Positions 23,562 to 32,039 of a stretch of 64,000 nt of DNA are shown piece after piece (the stretch's first letter is position 1; each line of letters starts with the position of its first letter). The notes beneath the pieces were generated by a model. That model saw only the letters and a list, made by a program, of their open reading frames with translations, was not told the DNA's origin and ran no database searches. The translations under genes and the position numbers were made by a program. Source of the stretch: Adiantum capillus-veneris. Its lineage: Eukaryota > Streptophyta > Polypodiopsida > Polypodiales > Pteridaceae. Where the stretch lies: the NCBI GenBank assembly GCA_014529385.2, contig CM043965.1, positions 17,187,912-17,251,911 on the forward strand, read 5' to 3'.

Positions 23562-25876
23562 TCAATAAAGTCCTGTCGTCTTGAGCATCTGCAAATGTGA
23601 TTCGTATCGCAGGTTGCCGATGGTCAAGGTTGGGCCGAATATTTTTCTTTCGTGGGTGAAAAAGCCGGTGTAGAAAGCTTCTTCGAATGTTTGCATGTGG
23701 AAGCTAGGCAAAAACATAATCCTCTGGTATAGGAGGTGCAACACTTTTGGAGAAGGCTGCAATGAAAGATCATACATCATATCAGTCACTGTGTCGGCCG
23801 TCGATAGTAGACTCGAGGTCGTGGCTTTATCTGGCGCGAACACTTCAATGCAAGCTAAGAGAGTCCTGCAAATTTTCTTGAGCATCTGACACGAAAGGTC
23901 AGGAGAGCCAGTAAAGAGCTTGATGGTGCCCGTTAGGGTTTTCACCATGTAGGCTTTACCTATTCTCTCTCCTGCCTTTGGTCCTGGCATCCTGGGGTAA
24001 TTAAGCCAATTTGGCTTCTTTTCTGCAATCCTGCCATGCTCTTTCCAGCTTCTGACTCTTGGCACCGGGCAGAAGGTTGCATCCTCCCGAATCTCCTTTG
24101 GTGCCTCTACCAAGTAGATGAGGTAGGCTGGGTATTTGTTCAGCCAACCTTTCCTCCATCTAGGCTGCGAATCTACAATCTTCTTTGATTGTTTCTCTTT
24201 TGTGATGTCGCCTTCGTAAAGAGCGACATACTGCTCCTCCTCTATTCTCTTTTTCGTTTTTATCACTTCAAACTTCATCAAAGGGAAAGGCAGGCTGGGT
24301 TGCATCCACTCTTCATGGAGCACTTTTGTGTCTAATCCCTGAAGTCTAATGGAGATTAGGAGTCTCCTCTCCCATTCCATTTCCGCCTTGGCACTCTCCT
24401 CTGTTGACTTTTCTATTTGGTCATGGAGCCTTTGTTCTTCTTCTTCAGAGATTCCTGAAGTTGAGGCCACCTCTTGAACTGGGGCTGGATCTTCAATTGT
24501 GGTTGCCTCTCCAGTTTCTGGTAGCTCTATGGCTGCTCCACCTGATTCTTCTTGTGGTGTCTCTGTCTCTCTTCTTTGTTGCTCTTGTAGATCTTGGAGC
24601 TGTTTGCGGAGGGTCTCATTCTCTGTTCTTAGTGTTTGATTTTCTAAAGTGAGCCTCTCCTCTGCTGCCAATGATCCCTCCGCAATGTGCAACCTTTGCA
24701 CTTGCTCTAATCTTAGCTCTCTTTGTAAGCTTCGGACCTGGTCTTCCAGAGCTGGTACAAGAGCTCCCTCTTGTTCGGTTCCTGCTCTGCTAGCTCTAGG
24801 GGTAGTCCTGAGTCTAGTGATTGTTCTTTCTTGGAGCTCGACTCTTCCCTTAGCTCAATGAGCTCATCTTTAGCCGCCTCCAAGTCGTCTTCCATCCGCT
24901 CCCTTGCTTCCTGTGCACTTGTTACTTCTCTTGAAGCCTCGGCTAGCTGGAGTATCAAGCCGTCTCTCTCGTTTTCCGCATCGTAGAGTGATGCTTTATG
25001 ACTTTCAGATTCAGTCATAGCATCCTCTAATTTCCTCTGCAACTCGGCTTCCCTTTGTTTGGCTGTCTCAATCTCCACTTCCTTTGCCTTGGATCTTTCT
25101 TTGATCTTGTTGAGCAGTTCATGCACCATGTGCATGTCTTTTTCATCTTCATCTGTCAACTCTAAAGCTTTTTTGGCCACCACCTCCACTGGCTTCGGCT
25201 CTTCTAGTACATTCTGCTCGTCCAGTTTCTCATCACTTTCTTTTGTACTCTTTGTATTTTCCTCTGTCCCTCTCCGATCATCTTGTTTTTGTAGGGTGAT
25301 CCCATAAACCGCCTCAAGGGCCTCTTCTTCAGTGTACCCTATCGCTACCAGATCCTCATAATCGTTTTTCTTTTGCTGAATTGGATCTATCTCCTTTTCC
25401 TTGGTCCCGGCCTCCGGCTTTTCCATACCAGCCGTGTCCATCTCTACTGTGGTCTCTTCCACAATGATTTCCGTCTTCTTCGGGCTTGGTACATCAGTAA
25501 AGGAGGGCTGATTGTCCTCAGTCATCTTGGCTTTCCCTTTGTTTGCTTGCCCGTCTTTCTCTTGAGGTTCAGTAGACTCATCTACTTTCTTCTTCCCCTT
25601 GTCGTCCTTTTTCAGCTCAGCTTTTAAAAGTTGTACTTCCTCTTCAGTGTATGGCTCGACAGGTTGCTGCTCCAGTATAGCCTCTGACTCCTCATAAGCT
25701 CTAATATATTGATCATATTGATCAACATGTGGCCTGGCTGAGCTAGTTCCGACTTTAGTGGGGTCTGGCACCCACTTTTCTTCAAAGTCCCCCTTTAGAG
25801 CTCTTTCCGCTCTAAACTGCTCCACCAGTCTTTCCATTCTTGCCGCTTTTCTGACTTTTGGTTTGCTTGGGAGCAA
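23562..25876 (-). CDS. E2 3' ORF: coiled-coil and C-terminal module
   Basis: Two long frames, 24713-25876 (387 codons) and 23562-24701 (379 codons), separated by one frameshift. The first begins with a basic segment and R-A-E-R-A-L-K-G-D, then a long acidic, Glu/Lys-rich disordered region (P-E-A-G-T-K-E-K-E, D-L-V-A-I-G-Y-T-E-E-E-A-L-E-A). A leucine/glutamate heptad coiled coil continues into the second frame (L-E-N-Q-T-L-R-T-E-N-E-T-L-R-K-Q-L). The last 250 residues look globular, with W-R-K-G-W-L-N-K-Y-P, M-V-K-T-L-T-G-T-I-K-L-F-T-G-S-P-D-L and Q-R-I-M-F-L-P-S-F-H. E1 shares all of this. I recognise no family. There is no transmembrane segment or signal peptide, so an envelope role is unlikely. 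Confidence 0.7.
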
Positions 25877-26836
25877 CCTTCTTCTTTGCTTTCTTCATAA
25901 GCGGCTCATCCACATTCTCTTCAGGTTCTGAAACTATTTCTAGTTTCCTGCGTGCTCTTGTGGACGCCCTCTTGGATACTTCAGGCTGTTCTTCCTCCTC
26001 ATCGGCTTCTCTAAGCCACTCATTCTGGGAGGGAACCTTTGGCCATTGATCTCTGGCTCCAATAGCTTCATAAGCTATTCTTGTCAGAACTTCAGCTCCT
26101 CCTATATACTTTGGCTTCTCGTTGTGCATGGCAATTACTTGCTCGTGGATGTGTTGAGCGTAATTCACCTCTTTGGCATATTGCTCTTCAATGCCCATGT
26201 GATGGTAGTTGCAATGGCATGGGGTGGTGTCGTATACTTTTGCGGTCTTTTACTGCAAATATGGAGAAACTGGTTGTACAGTCGGCAAAGGGTTGCCGCT
26301 CTTTGGTCTGCCATATCTCCATAAGTTGCATTCTGTTTCTTGGACCCATAAACCTCTATAGCCTCCCTTCTTTCCCTGACAGAGCTCCCTTTGTTGTGCA
26401 GCTTCAATGCATCTGCAATGAGCTGTGGAGTGATCTGTACCTCTACTTTCTCTCCATCTATTGCTGTCAATGTGGCTTTCCCATCCTTCTGAATGGAGGT
26501 TGCCAACTCATACACTCTTCTTGTATCTACACCTGATGGTCTCGAGGTGAAGAATCTGTGCAAGTCTGCCCTTTCCAGGTACCTGCTGATGTTCTCTGAC
26601 CTGCTATAATCCACCAATTCTTGTGGGATCATCGGTATATCCACCGCTTGCCCTTGAGGATCTCTGAAAGTCCCCTGGTAGATCTTTATTCCCTCTTGTT
26701 CCAGTACTGCTTCCTCCACCCAAGTTTTGGTTGGCTTGAGGGTTTCTGCTGGAATGTCAAAGGGTTCCGCTTCTGCAAGAGCATCTTTGATTGTCGGTCT
26801 TTTTCTCTTCGTTGCCGATAACTTGGCGGAATCCAT
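25812..26836 (-). CDS. E2 3' ORF: N-terminal module
   Basis: Starts at ATG 26836 (M-D-S-A-K-L-S-A-T-K-R-K-R-P). 223 codons run to 26165 and, after a frameshift, 128 codons run to 25812, with a second frameshift into the coiled-coil part. The core (D-G-E-K-V-E-V-Q-I-T-P-Q-L-I-A-D-A-L-K-L then a basic stretch and Y-N-Q-F-L-H-I) resembles the fold-level pattern of plant retrotransposon ORF1 proteins of the Athila ORF-1 / putative plant transposon protein type: a G-x-x-V/I strand, a helix with I..A-L-x-L, and later paired helices. That resemblance is weak. The end is basic (K-K-A-K-K-K-V-A-P-K), a possible nuclear signal. E1 lacks this module although its flanking leader is conserved, so it was gained in E2 or lost in E1. 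Confidence 0.55.
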
Positions 26837-27002
26837 GGATCCTGTAACTCCAATTTCAGAAGTTAGCGTCTTTTTAGTACTGAAAGCCGAAATGAAGCTT
26901 TTAACTATTCAAATGACTTGAAAATTGAAACATGAGCTATTCAAGGCCTAAGGATGCAAGGTAGGTGAAAAAATATGCAAACTGGGCTCAAAATCATGCT
27001 GG
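26837..27002 (-). other. E2 leader of the 3' ORF
   Basis: Non-coding, containing CAAATGACTTGAAAATTGAAA (written here as CAAATGACTTG then AAAATTGAAA), which is also found immediately upstream of the shorter E1 3' ORF (near 16083-16103). The shared leader shows the 3' ORFs are expressed from equivalent contexts. Confidence 0.6.
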
Positions 27003-28000
27003 AGACATCATACGCGTATGATGTCTTTTGTGTCAAAATGACTTCATATTGGTTGTGCTTGTAGCTGATAGTGTATACATGAGTATCATATGCTTGGATT
27101 TGAGTTTGGATCCCATTTGGTCAAGTTTTGGCCAGTTTAGTCCAGTTCAGGCTCTTGGCAAAATTTTGAAAGGGAATTGGATTTTATGATCCAAATTGGA
27201 TAAAACTTGGTGGTTCACCTTCAAATGGCATGTAGATCACTTCTGTTTGGTGGTTGAAGCCCTGAGGTGCCAAAATCACATAGTGAGACATCATACGCGT
27301 ATGATGTCTTTTAGTGTATTTTTGGACCAAATTTCTCTATAAGCTTGGATATGCTTATTCAGTGGATTTATGAATTTTGGATAGATTTTGGGCTAAAAAT
27401 GGCTCTGGAGACATCATACGCGTATGATGTCTTTTTCATCAATTTTTCATGGGATTGGTTCTGTGGACTTCCCATGTACTAGTGAAGGACTGTCCCTACT
27501 CAAATCTTGGTTTGGACTTGAGTATGTTGGATTTGGGCTAAAATAGGCTTTGGATGAAGGATTTTCCCTCAATTGGGCTAATGGGGTGATCCACTTGACC
27601 AAATGGTTCCAAACTTCATATGTAGCATGTATTAGATATATATAATGGATGTATGATGACAAATGAGCAATTTTGGCTCTGTAAGTGCAAATAGACATCA
27701 TACGCGTATGATGTCTTTTGTGTCAAAATGGTGCTTTTTGGTTCCAGATAGCTTGTAGATGTGTTAATCAACAATCCTACAAAGTTTCAATGAGTTTGGA
27801 GTTATTTTGACAAAATTAGGACCAAAAATCAATTTTATGGCCTACTTTGCGTCTTTTTGGTTTTCCTTGGGTTTTCTAACTCCAATTCTCATGATACTTG
27901 GTTCATAGGATGTGATTAACATGTGGAATGAGGCTATGCACTCAAATGTTGAAATGGATGTGAAAATCATGCTGTGAGACATCATACGCGTATGATGTCT
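27003..28000. repeat. E2 internal palindrome array (five perfect copies)
   Basis: Perfect 24-bp palindromes, AGACATCATACG followed by its reverse complement, at 27003-27026, 27286-27309, 27409-27432, 27693-27716 and 27977-28000. Start-to-start distances are 283, 123, 284 and 284 bp. Intervening DNA has diverged repeats (GTCAAAATG, GGTTCTGTGG, CTTGGATTTGAG). The sites could bind a dimeric protein or form hairpins in RNA. Confidence 0.95.
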
Positions 28001-29608
28001 TTTCTTGAAATGTTGGTCTTTTTGTGCAAAGAATGCTTTGTGCTAGTGCCCTAAGCCCTGCTAACTAGTTTTCAACTTAAAAAGTCATCAGTTTAGCTAA
28101 AAAGCCCCCTTATAGGCATTTCAGTCTCCGAAGTCGTCTTTTTGCCTTGGAGTTGAATTTCTTCAACTTTTCTTCTCGAGAGTTGCATTTCCAGCTCATT
28201 GGATATGTTGTGAAGCCACCTATTTGGTTGAACTTGACTTTGGCTCCCCGTTCTCCATCTTTCTCCATTTGGTTGCCCGAAAGCGTCTTTTTCACCATCG
28301 GTAAGTGAATCAGCTTTCTTTTGGGTTTTGCTTGCAAACATAAGTCATCCATGTATATTTGAAGCTGCTTGTGAAGTTTCATGTCATTTGGTCGTCAATT
28401 TTAGCCGTTATGCCAAAATGACGCTTTGTGTGTCCGCAGCCGAATCGGTTGTTCCGACCTACTTTTGGTGATCCAAACCCGGAGATACTCCATGGTTGCA
28501 TTGCCCTCGATGTTGTTAAGCTTCCTGAGAAGTTTTGTGTCGTTTCGACAACTTTTTCCTGTTTGCCTCTTGCAGGCTCTGTTGACCTAGGGTTTTTCAA
28601 GTCGTTCTTTCTCGAGCTTTGAGTGTTAGAAACCCATCTTCTATGTTAGGGTAACCCACCTCTAAGTTCTTGCAAGGTTTGGTTAGGCGGTTGTGCCCCT
28701 ACCTAGCGTTCCTCCCCATTCCCCGTCTGCTCTTGTTTCTTGGTTTTGGTCAGTTTTCGCGACAAAAGTTAACGATAAGCATCAAAAGCTTATGGCAACG
28801 AGTCTACCTCTCATGTCTGGTGTCCTCTGAGCTCTCGTAGCAGTCGTAGAAGGCGGTAGAAGGTCGGATGCTCCTGTGTGCTCTTTGCTCTCTCCAAGAA
28901 GGTAATAGTGGAAATGAGCTTGAAAGTGATGTGAAAAATACTTAACTTCGGACTTCCCGGATCACTTGTTACCAAATTTGACATGTGCTCCTATCTCGTC
29001 GTGAAATGCACTTTAGGATTTGAAATTTCTCAATTTGGACTCCGTTTGACCTGTTTCTGAGAAATCTGTCCACTTTGCCAAAATTCTGTCATTTCGGGCT
29101 TTCCGCAACTTTTTCAGAATTGTACCCAATTTTTACCATGGGTTGCCCTTGTCATTAGGACCATCACCATCTATTCTTTTCTTTTTTTCGATCTCATTTC
29201 ACCTGCTTTTTTATTTTTCTTTTACTTTTATCAAGAAAATCATAAAAAATAAAGGAAAATAGCAAATTGAAGCCAAAAAATTCCAAACATACACGATAAA
29301 TAGCTGGTAACCCTGTGTATATGAATATACACTTATTTGTGATTTCTGGACTTGGATTACCACTTTTTTCCACTTTTTAGCTCCAAAAACACTCTTATTT
29401 AGTGATATTTACACGTCTAGAGACCCAAATTCATCATTTGATCTCTTCTTGTTGCAAAACAAGGTATATAAGGGCATAAATATTATCAATATCCGCAATC
29501 AAACATAAAAATTGCAAAATCATGTAAGACACTGCCCTTGTAATATAATTTTTGTTTTTCTTTGTTTTTGGCGCTTGTAGCTGCTTTGTAACTCCTGTAT
29601 ACCTGTAT
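28001..29608 (-). other. E2 spacer between palindrome array and internal polypurine tract
   Basis: No convincing coding region. Open frames around 28093-28600 are short and overlapping. It contains a 23-nt perfect match (28338-28360) to the RT segment encoding the YMDD motif of the same element (33422-33444). The spacer is collinear with E1 17038-18641. Confidence 0.5.
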
Positions 29609-29609
29609 A

Positions 29610-29624
29610 CCTCCCCCCCTCCTA
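29610..29624 (-). promoter_or_regulatory. E2 internal polypurine tract
   Basis: Minus strand reads AGGAGGGGGGAGG, about 20 bp past the end of the integrase-protease 2 frame. It sits in the same position as in E1 and has similar sequence to the 3' polypurine tract. A central-type plus-strand primer site is a reasonable inference. Confidence 0.6.
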
Positions 29625-29644
29625 GTCTGAGTCCTCCCGGACGA

Positions 29645-31990
29645 CTATGAAGTGTCTGTGGGCGAAGCATTGTAGTTGTTTTGGTCATAAGTTCCCAATG
29701 CAATTGTAGAGCGATGATACAACAGTCTTTCCAATAAAGCTGCTCTTTGTTTGATTGAAGGATTGGTGGTCGGGTTTTGGGTTGGTGATACTTCGGTAGT
29801 AGAATCAGTAGATGGATTCTTCTTTACCTTGTTGTTCTTTTGCACAATCCAAATCTGCTTCCGCTTCGCTTGTGCTTGCCACAAACTCTTTGCGACCCAA
29901 ACCTGCTTTGTCCTTTGTGTTGATTTCCTCGCCTTGAAATACCTAGGAGTTTCCGTTGATTGTACTGAAGGGAGTTCCTGTTTACAAATCTTTGGGATCC
30001 AAATTTGCTTGCTATAGCTTTGTGCCGTCATGAACTTCTTTGGAATCCAGATCTGTTTCACTGTCCTTGATTGTCTGGAATCACTCTGTTGTCTGGTATT
30101 GAAGACTCTGTTTTCCACCTTTGTTTTCTCTGGCACCACCTTTTTTGGTCTCCATACCAACTTTGACTCCGTTTTTTCCCAAGGTTGAGCTGTTATATTA
30201 TTGCTTGTCTTCCTTATCCACTGTTGAGAATTCCTCGTCGAAGAGTAATCCGGTTGTATAGAAACTTTTGGTTGCCATTGCTTCTTCTTTTTCTCTGGTT
30301 GTTGTTTACCTTTGTGCTTGGATTCTTCCTTTGGAGTTGGCTCTGTTCCTTTGGTGAACTTAACTGATTGACTTTCACCTTCGTATTTGATAAGCACTGA
30401 TTTAGAACTCCAGTCAATCATTGCATTGTATTGCTTCTGCCATGGTTGTCCTAGCAATAATGGATGTTGTGTAGCTTGGTCTTCAACCACGTAAAACATA
30501 TGAGGATACACATATTGGTTAATCTGTATATGTAAAACTGTGCATCCGACAGTTTTGATTGAATTCTCAGAGTAACTCTTTAACTCTTGCTTGGCAGTTT
30601 GTAGTTTAGTGTCATTTGTCAATTGTCTATACAAACTGAGTGAAAGTAGGTTAGCTTGAGCTCCTGAATCCAATAGTGCTCTGGCTTTGATTTGGTTGGT
30701 TCCTACTTTGCATTCAATGATGGGTTCTTCTTTGTCATTATCCATTTCTGTTATACTGACTGCGTTTATTCGTATTGCTCCTTCATTGCGCTGTTTCTGA
30801 CGCAGTAGTCTTCTTTTCTCCATTCTTTCCTTCGCCTCGGCTTGCGCTTCCTCCACAATCATTTTCTTTTTCTGGACACGCAGCTTTTCTTGATGTATTT
30901 TGAGAAGCATGTCTTGGGTTAGCGGCAAAAGATACTTTTTCACTCTGCATCCACTAATCCAATTGGGCATTTCTTCTCCGTCTAATGTAGCAAGCTTGAC
31001 GGCTCCACTTGGTGATAGATCTTTAATCACCAGAGGTCCCATCCCTCGCTTTTTAAGCTTCTTAGCATGCTGTTTCAGAGTGTAAACTAGGACATAGTCC
31101 CCAACCTTAAACTCTTTAGTCCGCACATGCTTATCAAAAAATTCCTTTTGTCGCCTTTTTTGAGCGTAGATAGAAGCTACTGCTTTTAGGCGAAGCTCAT
31201 CTAGCTTTTCCAGGTCATCTATTCTATCAGAAAGCTCGTGCCCTGTCCACTCTAGATCCTTAGCCACCCTTAAGGTTGAAATCAAGAATTCTATTGGTAA
31301 GATAGCATTTAGCCCAAAAACCATGTTATATGGGGTCGTTCCTATTGATGTTTTATATGCTACCCTATATGCCCATAATGTTGAATGCAACTTCTGGTCC
31401 CAGTCAGTTCTCGACTCAGATACAATCTTCGTAAGGACCGTGCATATGGTTTTGTTTGTTGCTTCAGCTTGTCCGTTTGCTTGTGGATGATACGGGGCTG
31501 ATTTCCTATGGATTACCATGAATTCATCTAGAAGGATCTCTATCACTTCATTTATAAAATGTGTGCCTCGATCACTCACAATTTCTATTGGCAATCCATA
31601 TCGTACAAAGACGTATTCATATAGAAATTGTGCCGTGGTCCTGGCATCTGCTTTTTGAGTTGCCTTTGCTTCGACCCACTTTGTTAGATAGTCTGTAGCC
31701 ACAATGATGTATTGTGCATGAGTCTTATATGCAGGAGGTGAAATGGGTCCGACATAATCAATCCCCCATTTTGCAAAAGCTCTTGCCCCCATCATTGGTC
31801 TAAGCGGCATATCATCTCTTTTAAGTGGTACTTTGGTCCGCTGACAGTCATCGCACCGTCTAACGTATTCCTCAGCGTCCATATGTAATGTTGGCCACCA
31901 TATTCCTGCGGCTAAGACAAGTTTTGTTGTCTTATCACCTGAGAAATGGCCTCCACCTACTCCTCCATGAGCTTGCTCTAGGATTATCAC
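29645..31990 (-). CDS. E2 integrase, second retropepsin and Trp-repeat tail
   Basis: 781 codons open, continuing a polyprotein whose upstream part is out of frame because of the duplication at 32041. Residues 1-55 complete the second zinc module (H-G-G-V-G-G-G-H-F; C-D-D-C-Q-R-T-K). The DDE core has W-G-I-D at about 76, V-S-D-R-G-T-H-F at about 138 and G-Q-A-E-A-T-N-K at about 174. A GPY/F-like domain (G-M-G-P-L-V-I-K-D-L..W-I-S-G-C-R-V-K-K-Y) ends near 355. A charged helix follows, then a retropepsin-like domain: A-L-L-D-S-G-A-Q-A-N-L-L-S at about 440, H-I-Q-I-N-Q-Y-V-Y-P-H and H-P-L-L-L-G-Q-P-W at about 510. The tail carries five Trp motifs (K-L-V-W-R-P-K, K-Q-I-W-I-P-K twice, K-Q-V-W-V-A-K, K-Q-I-W-I-V). 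A protease after integrase is not part of the normal gypsy pol order. Confidence 0.85.
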   Translation of the reverse strand: MIILEQAHGGVGGGHFSGDKTTKLVLAAGIWWPTLHMDAEEYVRRCDDCQRTKVPLKRDDMPLRPMMGARAFAKWGIDYVGPISPPAYKTHAQYIIVATDYLTKWVEAKATQKADARTTAQFLYEYVFVRYGLPIEIVSDRGTHFINEVIEILLDEFMVIHRKSAPYHPQANGQAEATNKTICTVLTKIVSESRTDWDQKLHSTLWAYRVAYKTSIGTTPYNMVFGLNAILPIEFLISTLRVAKDLEWTGHELSDRIDDLEKLDELRLKAVASIYAQKRRQKEFFDKHVRTKEFKVGDYVLVYTLKQHAKKLKKRGMGPLVIKDLSPSGAVKLATLDGEEMPNWISGCRVKKYLLPLTQDMLLKIHQEKLRVQKKKMIVEEAQAEAKERMEKRRLLRQKQRNEGAIRINAVSITEMDNDKEEPIIECKVGTNQIKARALLDSGAQANLLSLSLYRQLTNDTKLQTAKQELKSYSENSIKTVGCTVLHIQINQYVYPHMFYVVEDQATQHPLLLGQPWQKQYNAMIDWSSKSVLIKYEGESQSVKFTKGTEPTPKEESKHKGKQQPEKKKKQWQPKVSIQPDYSSTRNSQQWIRKTSNNITAQPWEKTESKLVWRPKKVVPEKTKVENRVFNTRQQSDSRQSRTVKQIWIPKKFMTAQSYSKQIWIPKICKQELPSVQSTETPRYFKARKSTQRTKQVWVAKSLWQAQAKRKQIWIVQKNNKVKKNPSTDSTTEVSPTQNPTTNPSIKQRAALLERLLYHRSTIALGTYDQNNYNASPTDTS

Positions 31991-32039
31991 ATACTCAGAC
32001 TCTGATGCGCAAATCCTAAGCTGGTTGTCTTTACATCTC

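Noticed and set aside
23562-26836. Envelope-like protein in the 3' ORF
   Set aside because: No signal peptide, transmembrane segment or furin-type site is visible; the chain is mostly coiled coil and charged.
27003-28000. CRISPR-like array because of regularly spaced identical palindromes
   Set aside because: Spacing of 123-284 bp is far longer than CRISPR spacers, the repeat is fully palindromic, the host is a plant and the sites lie inside an LTR retrotransposon.
28110-28382. Second RT copy suggested by a Y-M-D-D reading in the E2 spacer
   Set aside because: Only 23 nt match the RT gene; flanking codons show no RT motifs.
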